The notes: a model not told the origin generated them from the sequence alone. Positions 33,895-43,819 are shown, counted from the first letter of the stretch. The stretch: 64,000 nucleotides of DNA from JACVRX01 sp963819885 (GCA_963819885.1 CAWFXV010000027.1:62001-126000); one strand, 5' to 3'. Numbers and translations: made by a program.

Positions 33895-35340
33895 ATGCAT
33901 CAGGTCGATATCGACGGCGTCCCGGTCCTATGGGAAGAAAGCCCGGGCCCGTTCAGCGCGGTCTTGGTTTTCGGCGTCGGCGCCCGGCACGAGAGCTTTC
34001 GGACAGTCGGAGTGGCGCATCTGGTCGAGCATCTCGTGATGTCGACGCTGCCAAAGAGCGCGCTGGACAGTAACGCTGTGGTGGACATCGATACGACCAG
34101 GTTCCTGGCAACCGGTCAGCCGGATGCAGTCGTGGCGTTTCTCAGTCAGGTGTGCGACGCGCTCCGGAGCTTGCCGCTGGACCGGTTGTCGACCGAGGCC
34201 GGCGTACTGACTGCCGAAGAAGCCGTCCCAGATCATCCTTGCCTGTGCGTGGCGTTGGGTGCCCGCTACGGCTTCACCGGACCGGGTTTGCTGGACACCG
34301 AGGGGCCCGGCCCGCACTCCATAACTCACGAACACATCGAGACCTTCGTGGATCGGCACTACGTTCGCGGAAATGCCGTGCTTGTCGCGACGGCCCCGCC
34401 GCCAGCGTCCCTTCGCCTTTCGCTCCCGCCTGGCGATCGGCCGCCCGCGGCCGCGCTCGGACGAAGCCACGTCGCGCTTCCCGCCTTGCTCAGCTGGGAC
34501 GGACCGTTCTCGACGTTCTCGGTGGTCGTTCCGAACCTGTTCCCCGAGAACACCGTCATGCGAGTCCTGCACGACCGGGCAACCGACGATCTCCGGCACC
34601 GACGAGGTCTGGCGTACGAGATTGACTGGACAGGCGCCTGGCTGGACGAGACAACATCCCTGCTCGCCATCTGGGCCGATGCACGGGAGGAAAATGTCGC
34701 AGAGGTCGCCGAAGGCCTCTGGACGCGGATACGGGAAATCAGTGAGCGACCGCCCACCTCGGAGGAGTTGGATCACGTCCGAGCTACCTTCGAGGAATCG
34801 GTGGCAAACAATCACCACACCATCGATCGGTTGCAGCACAGCGCATGGCGCCTACTGACCGGGCTGCCGTTGGTCACCGTTGAGGACACCCGGGCGGAAC
34901 TTGCGGGGCTGCGGCCGGAAGCGTTGGGCACCCTGGTAGCGGACGCACTGCCGTCGACAGTTGCGTTCATTCCGGAGGAGTGCCAGGTCGGGCTGGACGG
35001 GCTACCTCGGCGGGATGATGACGTCGATCGCGACGACCCCGTGACCGGGCGACAGTACAAGCGCAGCTTGGCCTCGATTGCGCCGCTCCGACTCCAGGTG
35101 ACGGCGGGGGACCAAGGGCTCACCCTCCAAGTCTCGGACGCCGTGTCGACGGTCCACTGGAATGATGTCGTCGGCTTGGCGAAGCGTGCGCGCGATCGCG
35201 TCATCATGACGGCCGACGGCCGAGAGGTGCCGATCTTCGCTCGAGACCTGCGACATGGGGACGACTTGCTTGCCACTATCGATTCGCTTGTGCCTGCAGA
35301 CCTGCACTTCACGGCGAGCGACGAGCTGTTCACCGGGTAA
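33895..35340 (+). CDS. M16-family (inverzincin) metallopeptidase-like protein
   Basis: A 481-residue protein. VAHLVEHLVMS supplies the inverted zinc motif HxxEH (His42, Glu45, His46); the distal glutamate probably lies in the TEAGVLTAEEA stretch about 70 residues later. M16 proteins usually have paired domains totalling 420 residues or more, the second inactive, seen here around HRRGLAYEIDWTGAW. The last 90 residues (QVSDAVSTVHWNDVVGLAKRA onward) look like a separate PH-like beta domain. There is no signal peptide. Substrate unknown. Confidence 0.75.
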   Translation: MHQVDIDGVPVLWEESPGPFSAVLVFGVGARHESFRTVGVAHLVEHLVMSTLPKSALDSNAVVDIDTTRFLATGQPDAVVAFLSQVCDALRSLPLDRLSTEAGVLTAEEAVPDHPCLCVALGARYGFTGPGLLDTEGPGPHSITHEHIETFVDRHYVRGNAVLVATAPPPASLRLSLPPGDRPPAAALGRSHVALPALLSWDGPFSTFSVVVPNLFPENTVMRVLHDRATDDLRHRRGLAYEIDWTGAWLDETTSLLAIWADAREENVAEVAEGLWTRIREISERPPTSEELDHVRATFEESVANNHHTIDRLQHSAWRLLTGLPLVTVEDTRAELAGLRPEALGTLVADALPSTVAFIPEECQVGLDGLPRRDDDVDRDDPVTGRQYKRSLASIAPLRLQVTAGDQGLTLQVSDAVSTVHWNDVVGLAKRARDRVIMTADGREVPIFARDLRHGDDLLATIDSLVPADLHFTASDELFTG

Positions 35341-35393
35341 CCTGTTCGTCTGCCGACCCTCGCCGACCGCCAGCCGGATGGAGTGACCACCTC

Positions 35394-36779
35394 GTGGCCG
35401 CCGACCACAGCATCGATTCCATCGTCTCCCTCGCCAAGCGCCGTGGTTTCGTCTACCCGACCGGTGAGATCTACGGCGGCACCAGGTCAGCCTGGGACTA
35501 CGGGCCGCTGGGCGTCGAGCTCAAGGAGAACATCCGCCGCGAGTGGTGGCGCTCGACGGTGCAGACACGCGAGGACGTCGTCGGCATCGACTCAGCGGTC
35601 ATCCTGCCGCGGGAGGTGTGGGTCGCCTCTGGGCACGTGGATGCGTTCGTCGACCCGCTGACCGAGTGCCACAACTGCCATCACCGGTTTCGGGCCGACC
35701 AGCTCGAGGAGGCGTATGAGGCCAGGCACGGGCAGCTGCCGAAGAACGGCCTCGCCGACATCAACTGCCCGGACTGCGGCGTCAAGGGCAAGTTCACCGA
35801 ACCCAGGATGTTCAACGGCCTGCTCAAGACCTACCTCGGCCCGGTCGAGTCCGACGAGGGGCTGCATTACCTCCGACCGGAGACAGCCCAAGGCATCTTC
35901 ACGAACTTCCTGTCGGTCATGAACTCCTCCCGGCGCAAGCCGCCATTCGGCATTGCCCAGGTGGGCAAGGGTTTCCGCAACGAGATCACACCCGGCAACT
36001 TCATCTTCCGCACTCGCGAGTTCGAGATGATGGAAATGGAGTACTTCGTCGAGCCCGGCACCGACGAGGAGTGGCACGAGTACTGGCTGAACGAACGCTT
36101 CAACTGGTACGTCGGTTTGGGCATCAAGCCCGAGAACTTGCGGCAGTACGAGCACCCCAAAGAGAAGCTCTCGCACTACTCCAAGCGCACGGTCGACCTC
36201 GAGTACCGATTCCGGTTCGGCGGCACCGAGTTTGCCGAGCTCGAGGGCATCGCCAACCGCACCGATTTCGACCTGACTACGCACAGTAAGCACACCGGTG
36301 TCGACCTCTCGTACTTCGACCAGGACAAGGGCGAGCGCTGGACGCCGTACGTCATCGAGCCGGCGGCCGGCCTCACCCGGTCGGTATTGGCGTTCCTCCT
36401 CGACGCCTACGACATGGACGAGGCGCCGAACACCAAAGGCGGGGTGGACAAACGGACCGTGCTTCGGTTTGACACTCGGCTTGCGCCGGTGAAGGTCGCG
36501 GTGTTGCCGCTCTCACGCCACGCCGACCTCTCGCCGAAGGCGCGTGACCTGTCAGCGACATTGCGCTCCCGGTGGAACGTCGAGTTCGACGACGCCGGCG
36601 CGATCGGCCGTCGGTATCGGCGCCAAGACGAGGTCGGGACACCGTTCTGCATCACCGTCGACTTCGACACCTTGACCGACGATGCCGTGACGATCCGCGA
36701 GCGCGACTCGATGCGCCAGGACCGGGTCGGTCTCGACGGGGTCGTGACTTATCTCAACGAGCGTCTGCCTGGCTGCTGA
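35394..36779 (+). CDS. glyS: Glycyl-tRNA synthetase (alpha2 type)
   Basis: A 461-residue class II enzyme. It opens SIVSLAKRRGFVYPTGEIYG and has the class II motifs around LRPETAQGIFTNF (motif 2 region FGIAQVGKGFRNEITPG) and a C-terminal anticodon-binding domain. Two CxxC pairs (CHNCH, CPDC) form a zinc insertion. This is the single-chain dimeric GlyRS of actinobacteria and eukaryotes. The start is a GTG. Confidence 0.96.
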   Translation: MAADHSIDSIVSLAKRRGFVYPTGEIYGGTRSAWDYGPLGVELKENIRREWWRSTVQTREDVVGIDSAVILPREVWVASGHVDAFVDPLTECHNCHHRFRADQLEEAYEARHGQLPKNGLADINCPDCGVKGKFTEPRMFNGLLKTYLGPVESDEGLHYLRPETAQGIFTNFLSVMNSSRRKPPFGIAQVGKGFRNEITPGNFIFRTREFEMMEMEYFVEPGTDEEWHEYWLNERFNWYVGLGIKPENLRQYEHPKEKLSHYSKRTVDLEYRFRFGGTEFAELEGIANRTDFDLTTHSKHTGVDLSYFDQDKGERWTPYVIEPAAGLTRSVLAFLLDAYDMDEAPNTKGGVDKRTVLRFDTRLAPVKVAVLPLSRHADLSPKARDLSATLRSRWNVEFDDAGAIGRRYRRQDEVGTPFCITVDFDTLTDDAVTIRERDSMRQDRVGLDGVVTYLNERLPGC

Positions 36780-36828
36780 CGGGTTCTGCGTTTCGCCGAC
36801 GCGCTGCGATGGGCAAGAGGTGGTCACA

Positions 36829-36850
36829 GTCACGGCTGGAGCGCCGTGAC
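36829..36850 (+). terminator. Hairpin after glyS
   Basis: GTCACGGC and GCCGTGAC form a perfect eight-base stem with a six-base loop, 50 bases after the glyS stop. No T tract follows. It is the only structure seen between glyS and the next gene. Confidence 0.5.
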
Positions 36851-36873
36851 CTCCCCTGAGAGGACAACGGACC

Positions 36874-37155
36874 ATGGTCCGCACAGCGACCCGCTATTCC
36901 GCCGCGACGGTCGTGCTCGTGATCACCGGCGTGATCGCCGCCTTCATCGCACTGGCGATGGTGCTCGTGTTGACCGGAGCCAACCAGGACAACATGATCG
37001 TCGGAGCCATCGTCACGGTCGGCGACTTCTTCACGACACCGTTCCAGGGCATGTTCCCGCAGGACACTGCTGAGCGTGAGGTCGTGGTCAATTGGGGGAT
37101 CGGCCTCCTGGTGTACCTCGCGATCGGAGGCCTGATCGCACGCATCGCCCGCTGA
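36874..37155 (+). CDS. Small two-helix membrane protein
   Basis: A 93-residue protein with two clear membrane helices: VVLVITGVIAAFIALAMVLVL near the start and GIGLLVYLAIGGLIARIA at the end. The segment between (VTVGDFFTTPFQGMFPQD) resembles small actinobacterial YggT-like or hypothetical membrane proteins. The ATG is preceded by GAGAGGA. Function unknown. Confidence 0.7.
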   Translation: MVRTATRYSAATVVLVITGVIAAFIALAMVLVLTGANQDNMIVGAIVTVGDFFTTPFQGMFPQDTAEREVVVNWGIGLLVYLAIGGLIARIAR

Positions 37156-37266
37156 GATCGTTTCGCGAGTCGACTCAGGCCGACGCAGTTAGCGTCGACT
37201 CAACGGGAAGGCGATCTAGGGTCCGGCACGTCGGGCCCGGGCCGTCGCGGAAGCGACAATGAGTAG

Positions 37267-38412
37267 ATGTCCGTGCCGACGACGTTGACCCGGCCGCTAC
37301 GGCTCGGCCCCATCGCCGTGTCCCCGCCAGTGGTGCTGGCACCAATGGCCGGTATCACCAATGCGGCATTCCGGCGGCTGTGCGCTGAGCAGGGTGCTGG
37401 GCTGTACGTCAGCGAAATGATCACTTCACGAGGCGTGGTCGAACGCGACGAGAAGACCTTGTCCATGCTCGTATTCGACTCGACCGAGCGAGTTCGGTCA
37501 GTGCAGCTGTACGGCGTCGATCCGCACTTTGTGGGTGAGGCGGTGCGGATTCTCGTCGGCGAACACGGCGTCGCGCATGTCGACCTGAACTTCGGCTGCC
37601 CGGTGCCGAAGGTGACCCGTCGCGGTGGCGGCGCGGCGTTGCCGTACAAGCGCGGGCTGCTGGACCGCATCCTGCGAGCAGCAGTGGCCGCAGCCACCCC
37701 ATCCGGCATTCCAGTCACGATGAAGACCCGCAAGGGAATCGACGAGCAGAACCTGACTTACCTCGACGCCGGCCGGATCGCCCAGGACGCCGGCTGCGCG
37801 GCGATCGCCCTGCACGGAAGGACTGCGGCGCAGCACTACTCAGGCGCCGCCGACTGGGGATCGATCGCGCGGCTTCGGCAGCACGTCGACATTCCGGTCC
37901 TCGGCAATGGCGATATCTGGGAGGCCACCGATGCCCTGCACTTGATGGAGCGCACCGGAGCGGACGGTGTCGTCGTCGGCCGAGGCTGCCTGGGCCGACC
38001 GTGGCTGTTCCGCGATCTTGCAGCTGCGTTTGCGGGCCTCCCTGCGCCGCCGCTGCCTGCGCTGGGCGAGGTCGCCGCCATGATCCGCCGGCATGCGGAA
38101 CTGCTCGCTGAATTGCTGGGCGAGGACCGCGGACTGCGTGACATGCGTAAGCACATGGCGTGGTACCTCAAGGGTTTCGCGGTCGGATCGGAGGTCCGGG
38201 CGCCGCTCGGCATGGTCTCGAATTTGGCCGAGCTTGACACCCTGCTCGGGCGTCTCGACCCGGGACAGCCGTTTCCGGTCACGGAGATCGGTGTCCCGCG
38301 CGGACGGCAAGGGAGCCCGCGAACCGTATCGCTTCCGCAGGGGTGGCTCGACGACCCAATCGGTGCCCCCAGTGATCTGGCTGACGCCGAGCTTGGCATC
38401 TCCGGCGGCTGA
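37267..38412 (+). CDS. dusB: tRNA-dihydrouridine synthase
   Basis: A 381-residue flavoprotein that reduces uridines in tRNA. VVLAPMAGITNAAFRRLC, VDLNFGCPVPKVTRRGGG with the catalytic cysteine near residue 110, and GNGDIW and VVVGRGCLGRPW for FMN binding are all present. Actinobacteria usually have a single Dus of this DusB-like type. GACAAT lies six bases before the ATG and may be a leaderless -10 box. Confidence 0.95.
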   Translation: MSVPTTLTRPLRLGPIAVSPPVVLAPMAGITNAAFRRLCAEQGAGLYVSEMITSRGVVERDEKTLSMLVFDSTERVRSVQLYGVDPHFVGEAVRILVGEHGVAHVDLNFGCPVPKVTRRGGGAALPYKRGLLDRILRAAVAAATPSGIPVTMKTRKGIDEQNLTYLDAGRIAQDAGCAAIALHGRTAAQHYSGAADWGSIARLRQHVDIPVLGNGDIWEATDALHLMERTGADGVVVGRGCLGRPWLFRDLAAAFAGLPAPPLPALGEVAAMIRRHAELLAELLGEDRGLRDMRKHMAWYLKGFAVGSEVRAPLGMVSNLAELDTLLGRLDPGQPFPVTEIGVPRGRQGSPRTVSLPQGWLDDPIGAPSDLADAELGISGG

Positions 38413-38509
38413 CAGTCACGGCTGCCAGCCGAGGAGAACACCGCCCACAACGGGCTCCGGCGAGCGGCAGGCTAGGCTCCGGCCAGATCACAATTCGGAG
38501 GGCCGACCG

Positions 38510-41218
38510 GTGCCGCAGTTCGTCTTCAACTTCTCGCAGGGCAGCAAAGACCAGAAGGACCTGCTCGGTGGCAAGGGAGCAAACCTTGCCGAGATGACGA
38601 ACCTAGGGCTGCCGGTCCCACCCGGGTTCACGATCACCACCGAAGCGTGCCGGCACTACCTGGCGACGGGAAGCGAGCCCGCAAGTCTCGCCGGCGAAGT
38701 CGAAAGTCATCTAACGGCGCTGGAAGAAGGCATGGGAAAGCAACTGGGAGATCCGCAGGACCCGTTGCTGGTCTCGGTTCGAAGCGGTGCAAAGTTCTCC
38801 ATGCCGGGAATGATGGACACGGTCCTCAATGTCGGGCTCACCGACGAGTCGGTCGACGGGCTCGCGGCCAATGCCGGCGATGACCGCTTCGCCTGGGACT
38901 CCTATCGACGGCTTCTGCAGATGTTCGGCAAAACCGTGCTAGGCATCGACGGCGACCGGTTCGAGGAGCGACTCGACCAGGCGAAGCAGGCCAAGGGAGT
39001 GGAATCCGACGTCGATCTCGACGTCGACGACCTGCGGAAACTCGTGGACGAGTTCAAGCACGTCGTGCGGGACGACTCCGGCCAGGACTTCCCGCAGAAC
39101 CCGCGAGAGCAGCTCGACCTGGCAGTCCGAGCAGTTTTCGATTCGTGGAACACGGAGCGGGCCAGGCTTTACCGCCGGCAGGAACGCATCCCTGAGGACC
39201 TCGGCACGGCGGTCAACATCGTCGCCATGGTGTTCGGCAACCTGGGGCCCGACTCCGGCACCGGCGTCGCCTTCACCCGGGACCCGGCGACCGGACAGCA
39301 GGGTGTGTACGGCGACTACCTGCCGAACGCCCAGGGCGAGGACGTCGTCGCGGGAATCCGGAACACGTTGTCACTTGGCGAGCTCGAGCAGCTGGACAAG
39401 GCGACCTACGACCAGCTCCTGGAGATCATGTCGACCCTGGAGCGGCACTACCAGGACTTGTGCGACATCGAGTTCACGATCGAGCGCGGCAAGCTGTGGA
39501 TGCTGCAGACCCGAGTGGGAAAACGCACCGCGGCTGCGGCGTTCCGCATTGCCGGCCAACTCGTCGACGAGGGGCTCATCGACGAAGACGAGGCACTGTC
39601 GCGCGTCACGGGCGACCAGCTCGCCATGTTGCTGTTCCCGCAGTTCGACCCGCAGGCTCCGCGAGAGCTGATCGGCAGGGGCATGGCCGCGAGTCCCGGC
39701 GCCGCCGTCGGCAAGGCCGTCTTCGAATCGCAGCGGGCGGCCGATTGGGCCGACCGGGGGGAGACCGTCATCCTGGTACGCCGGGAGACCAACCCCGATG
39801 ACCTGCGCGGAATGGTTGCTGCCAAGGGCATCCTGACCTCGCGCGGTGGTAAGACCAGTCACGCGGCTGTGGTGGCCCGCGGCATGGGCCGTACCTGCGT
39901 GGTCGGCGCAGAGGCGCTGCGGGTCGACCACGCCGCGGGTGAGTTCACGACCGACGACGGCGTCCGGGTCAGCGAGGGCGACGTCATCTCCATCGACGGC
40001 GGGACCGGCGAGGTGTTCCTCGGCGAGGTGCCTGTCGTACCAAGCGCAGTCGTCGGGGCTTTGCAGGGCGACGAACCAGAAGGCCTTTCCACAGTCGAAG
40101 GCGAGGTCGTCGGTGCCGTCCAACGGCTGATGACGCGCGCCGACGAGCGACGCCGGCTGGGCGTCCGGGCCAACGCGGACACTCCCGAGGACGCCAGGCG
40201 AGCCCGCATCCTGGGTGCGGCGGGAATTGGCCTGTGCCGCACCGAGCACATGTTCCTGGGGGACCGCAGGAAGATCGTCGAACGAGTCATCCTGGCGCAG
40301 ACCGACGACGAGCGATCCGCCGCCCTCGACGAGCTGCTCCCTCCGCAACGGCAGGACTTCACCGAGATTCTCGAGGCGATGGACGGCTACCCCGTCACCA
40401 TTCGGCTGCTGGACCCGCCGTTACACGAATTCCTGCCGGACTACACCGAACTCTCGGTACAGGTCGCGGTGGCCGAGGCCGCGGGCGAGCCGGACAAGGA
40501 GGCCGCCGCACTTTTGGCTGAGGTGCAGCGGCTGCACGAGCAGAACCCGATGCTCGGGATGCGAGGAGTGCGGCTCGGACTGGTGGTGCCCGGCTTGTTT
40601 TCGCTGCAGGTCAGGGCCATCGCTGAGGCGGCGGCGACGCTGTTGAAGCGCGGGCTGGATCCGCAGCCGGAGATCATGGTGCCGCTGGTCGCGGCCGTCC
40701 AGGAGTTGGAGTCCATCCGCGAGATGGCCGCGGCGACCGTCGCGAAGGTCGGGGCCGACGAGGGGGTCGATCTGTCGTTCCTGATTGGCACCATGATCGA
40801 GCTGCCGCGGGCGTGCATCACCGCAGGCCAAATCGCGGAGGCAGCCGACTTCTTCTCCTTCGGAACCAACGACCTGACTCAGACGACCTGGGGCTTCTCC
40901 CGAGACGACGTGGAGGCGTCATTCTTCACCGAGTACCTGGAGCACGGAATCTTCGGGGTCAGCCCGTTCGAGTCCCTCGACATCGACGGCGTCGGCGGGC
41001 TGGTGTCGATGGCGGTTGAGCAGGGCCGGAAGGTACGTCCAGACCTCAAGCTGGGAATCTGTGGCGAGCACGGGGGCGACCCCGACTCGATCCACTTCTT
41101 CGAGTCGGTCGGGCTGGACTACGTGTCGTGCTCTCCGTTCCGGGTGCCGATCGCGCGCCTGGAGGCCGGGCGTGCCGCTGTCCACGCCGGCCGGGCGGGT
41201 CGGAGCGACAGCCGCTGA
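38510..41218 (+). CDS. ppdK: Pyruvate, phosphate dikinase
   Basis: A 902-residue enzyme interconverting pyruvate, ATP and phosphate with PEP, AMP and diphosphate. The N-terminal ATP-grasp part (LLGGKGANLAEMTNLGLPVP, SVRSGAKFSMPGMMDT) is followed by the swivelling phosphohistidine domain with GGKTSHAAVVARGMG (His near residue 455) and a C-terminal PEP barrel (GTNDLTQTTWGFSRDD). The GTG at 38510 has GGAGGG seven bases upstream. No PPDK regulatory protein is nearby. A hairpin follows the stop. Confidence 0.97.
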   Translation: MPQFVFNFSQGSKDQKDLLGGKGANLAEMTNLGLPVPPGFTITTEACRHYLATGSEPASLAGEVESHLTALEEGMGKQLGDPQDPLLVSVRSGAKFSMPGMMDTVLNVGLTDESVDGLAANAGDDRFAWDSYRRLLQMFGKTVLGIDGDRFEERLDQAKQAKGVESDVDLDVDDLRKLVDEFKHVVRDDSGQDFPQNPREQLDLAVRAVFDSWNTERARLYRRQERIPEDLGTAVNIVAMVFGNLGPDSGTGVAFTRDPATGQQGVYGDYLPNAQGEDVVAGIRNTLSLGELEQLDKATYDQLLEIMSTLERHYQDLCDIEFTIERGKLWMLQTRVGKRTAAAAFRIAGQLVDEGLIDEDEALSRVTGDQLAMLLFPQFDPQAPRELIGRGMAASPGAAVGKAVFESQRAADWADRGETVILVRRETNPDDLRGMVAAKGILTSRGGKTSHAAVVARGMGRTCVVGAEALRVDHAAGEFTTDDGVRVSEGDVISIDGGTGEVFLGEVPVVPSAVVGALQGDEPEGLSTVEGEVVGAVQRLMTRADERRRLGVRANADTPEDARRARILGAAGIGLCRTEHMFLGDRRKIVERVILAQTDDERSAALDELLPPQRQDFTEILEAMDGYPVTIRLLDPPLHEFLPDYTELSVQVAVAEAAGEPDKEAAALLAEVQRLHEQNPMLGMRGVRLGLVVPGLFSLQVRAIAEAAATLLKRGLDPQPEIMVPLVAAVQELESIREMAAATVAKVGADEGVDLSFLIGTMIELPRACITAGQIAEAADFFSFGTNDLTQTTWGFSRDDVEASFFTEYLEHGIFGVSPFESLDIDGVGGLVSMAVEQGRKVRPDLKLGICGEHGGDPDSIHFFESVGLDYVSCSPFRVPIARLEAGRAAVHAGRAGRSDSR

Positions 41219-41231
41219 ACGGTCTGCCAGC

Positions 41232-41282
41232 TGATCTTGCGACCTGTCTGACCGTCTGAGCGCCGTAGCTGTCGCAAGATCA
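41232..41282 (+). terminator. Hairpin after ppdK
   Basis: TGATCTTGCGAC and GTCGCAAGATCA pair perfectly over 12 bases around a 27-base loop, 13 bases after the ppdK stop and 12 bases before dgt. Its TGATC...GATCA ends resemble the hairpin at 33724-33773. Confidence 0.6.
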
Positions 41283-41294
41283 CGGAAACGATGC

Positions 41295-42527
41295 GTGTTG
41301 AGCGGCTACCAGGACAGCGACCGCGACCGGTGGGCCCCGGAGCCGCCCAAGCGATCGGACCGGACGGCCTTCGAACGTGACCGCGCCCGGGTCGTCCACT
41401 CCGCATCGCTACGTCGACTCGCTGCCAAGACGCAGGTCGTCGCGCCCGGCACGGACGACTTCGTACGGAACCGGCTGACCCATTCCCTCGAGGTAGCGCA
41501 GGTCGGCCGTGAGCTGGGCAAGGCTCTCGGCTGTGACCCCGACGTCGTCGACACCGCCTGCCTCGCACATGACCTCGGACATCCGCCGTTCGGCCACAAC
41601 GGCGAGACAGCGCTGAACGAGGTCGCAGCAGGCATCGGCGGGTTCGAGGGGAATGCCCAGACGCTGCGGGTGCTGACTCGACTCGAGGCGAAGGCGGCCC
41701 ACCCCGACGGTCGACCCGCCGGCCTCAACCTCACCCGCGCCAGCCTGGACGCGGCGACCAAGTACCCGTGGCTGCGGGCCGCGGGAGTCGCCAAGTTCGG
41801 GGTTTACCTCGACGACGCCGAAGTATTTCGGTGGATGCGCAGCGGAGCACCAGGGGAGCGGCGGTGCCTGGAGGCCCAGGTGATGGACTTCGCCGACGAC
41901 GTCGCCTACAGCGTGCACGACGTCGAGGACGCCATCGTGGCCGAGCGCTTAGGCCCCGACACGGTTGTGACCGACACTGCCGAGCGGGAGCGGGTCGCGG
42001 AACTGACGTGTGACTGGTATCTCGACGACGAGACGTCGTCGGACGAAGTGCTCGACGCTCTCGACCGGCTGCGAGCGCTGCCGTTCTGGGTCGGCGGCTT
42101 CGACGGTGGCCGGCGTACCCTCGCCGCACTGAAGGACATGACCAGCCAGCTGATCGGCCGGTTTGCCGCCGCCGCCCAAGCAGCGACGCATGCGGCGTAC
42201 GGCGGTGGCCAGTTGACGCGCTACGCCGCCGACCTGGTCGTCCCGCGGGCGACGCAGGTCGAGGTGGCCGTGCTGAAGGGCCTGGCCGCTGTCTATGTGA
42301 TGACGGCGTCAGACCGGGCCCCGCTCTATGCCCGGCAGCGGAACATGCTGCACGAGCTGGTCGGCGCACTGTCCGCTGGCGCTCCGAACAGCCTCGACGC
42401 AACCTTCCGAGCCGACTGGTCGACGGCCGGAGACGATGGCGGACGGCTGCGGGTGGTCGTGGACCAGGTGGCCTCCCTGACCGACGCCTCTGCTCATCTC
42501 TGGCACAGTCGGCTGGTTGCTGGCTGA
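41295..42527 (+). CDS. dgt: Deoxyguanosinetriphosphate triphosphohydrolase-like protein
   Basis: A 410-residue HD-domain hydrolase that would remove triphosphate from dNTPs. TQVV...NRLTHSLEVAQVGRELG and AHDLGHPPFGHNGE carry the metal-binding His and Asp residues. Actinobacterial Dgt genes usually lie just before dnaG; here three genes and two repeats separate them. The start is a GTG at 41295 (or TTG at 41298) without a clear ribosome site. Confidence 0.92.
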   Translation: MLSGYQDSDRDRWAPEPPKRSDRTAFERDRARVVHSASLRRLAAKTQVVAPGTDDFVRNRLTHSLEVAQVGRELGKALGCDPDVVDTACLAHDLGHPPFGHNGETALNEVAAGIGGFEGNAQTLRVLTRLEAKAAHPDGRPAGLNLTRASLDAATKYPWLRAAGVAKFGVYLDDAEVFRWMRSGAPGERRCLEAQVMDFADDVAYSVHDVEDAIVAERLGPDTVVTDTAERERVAELTCDWYLDDETSSDEVLDALDRLRALPFWVGGFDGGRRTLAALKDMTSQLIGRFAAAAQAATHAAYGGGQLTRYAADLVVPRATQVEVAVLKGLAAVYVMTASDRAPLYARQRNMLHELVGALSAGAPNSLDATFRADWSTAGDDGGRLRVVVDQVASLTDASAHLWHSRLVAG

Positions 42528-42585
42528 GCCGGACGCGGTTTGCAGCCGTTGACACTGATGTACCGAACAGATGAGGTGACCCGGT

Positions 42586-43800
42586 ATGGCGTTCGTGATC
42601 GTCGGCGGCGGCTTGGCCGGTGCCAAAGCAGCGGAGACTCTTCGGACTGAGGGATACGACGGCGAAGTCGTGCTGGTCTCGGCCGAGGCGGAGCGGCCAT
42701 ACGAGCGCCCGCCGCTCTCCAAGGGCTATCTGCTGGGATCCGACGAACGTGATTCGGCGTTTGTACATCCCGAGGCGTGGTACGGCGAACACGACGTGGA
42801 CCTGCGCCTATCCACACGGGCCACGGCATTGGACCCTTCCTCGCACGAGTTGGAACTCGGCGACGGCGAGCGGCTGCGATACGACAAGCTGCTGCTGACG
42901 ACCGGCTCTACCCCGCGTCGGCTGGACGTTCCTGGCGCCGAATCCGACCGTGTCCTGTACTTGCGCGAGCTACCGGATGCGGATCGAATCCGCGCGGCGC
43001 TGACTGCCGGTGGACGGCTCGTCGTCATTGGTGCTGGCTGGATTGGGCTGGAGGTTGCGGCGGCTGCCCGCCACCACGGAGCCGACGTGACTGTCCTCGA
43101 AGTGGCGGACCTGCCGCTTCAACGGGTGCTCGGCGACGACGTCGCACGAGTCTTTGCTGATTTGCATCGCGAGCACGACGTCGATCTACGGCTGGGCACT
43201 GGTGTCGAGCAGATCCGGGCTGTCGGCGGCGGGCTCTCGGTGGTCGATTCGACCGGCGACGAGATCGACGCCGACTCGGTCGTCGTCGGCGTCGGGATCC
43301 GGCCGGCGATCGAGCTTGCCGAAGCCGCCGGGCTGGCGATCGAGGACGGTGTGGCGGTCGACGCGTCGCTGCGGACGTCGGCGCCGGATGTCTTCGCCGC
43401 CGGTGACGTGGCTGCCGCGGAGCACCCGATCCTCGGTACCCGGATCCGCGTGGAGCACTGGGCCAACGCGCTGAACGGCGGCCCCGTCGCGGCCCGATCG
43501 ATGCTCGGCCAGGACGTCGTCTACGACGAGCTGCCGTACTTCTTCACCGACCAGTACGACTTGGGCATGGAGTACATCGGGCACGCACCACCAGGCTCGT
43601 ACGACCGGGTCGTCGTCCGCGGCGACCTGACCGGCCGCGAGTTCCAGGCCTTCTGGATGAGCGACGGCCGCGCGCTCGCGGGCATGCACGTCAACCTCTG
43701 GGACGACGGCATCGACCCGATCAAGGCCGTCGTCGCCTCCGGCCGGTCCCTCGACCCGGACCGCCTGGCCGACCCGACCGTCCCCCTCGGCGAGGTCTGA
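42586..43800 (+). CDS. FAD-dependent pyridine nucleotide reductase (ferredoxin reductase type)
   Basis: A 404-residue flavoprotein. FVIVGGGLAGAKAAETLR binds FAD, LVVIGAGWIGLEVAAAARHHG binds NAD(P)H, and PDVFAAGDVAA is the second FAD motif. The C-terminal Reductase_C domain and the opening sequence place it with ferredoxin/rubredoxin reductases of oxygenase or P450 systems. No ferredoxin or P450 gene is adjacent. It lies between dgt and the palindrome-flanked DUF559 module. Confidence 0.9.
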   Translation: MAFVIVGGGLAGAKAAETLRTEGYDGEVVLVSAEAERPYERPPLSKGYLLGSDERDSAFVHPEAWYGEHDVDLRLSTRATALDPSSHELELGDGERLRYDKLLLTTGSTPRRLDVPGAESDRVLYLRELPDADRIRAALTAGGRLVVIGAGWIGLEVAAAARHHGADVTVLEVADLPLQRVLGDDVARVFADLHREHDVDLRLGTGVEQIRAVGGGLSVVDSTGDEIDADSVVVGVGIRPAIELAEAAGLAIEDGVAVDASLRTSAPDVFAAGDVAAAEHPILGTRIRVEHWANALNGGPVAARSMLGQDVVYDELPYFFTDQYDLGMEYIGHAPPGSYDRVVVRGDLTGREFQAFWMSDGRALAGMHVNLWDDGIDPIKAVVASGRSLDPDRLADPTVPLGEV

Positions 43801-43819
43801 ACCCGCGTTCAGACCTCGC
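43790..43819 (+). terminator. Perfect 13-base hairpin terminator of the flavin reductase gene
   Basis: GCGAGGTCTGAAC (43790-43802) and GTTCAGACCTCGC (43807-43819) are exact complements around the four-base loop CCGC. The stem includes the stop codon of the reductase. GTTCAGACC is repeated once more just after (43822-43827 region, GTTCAGACC starting at 43819-43820). Confidence 0.7.
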
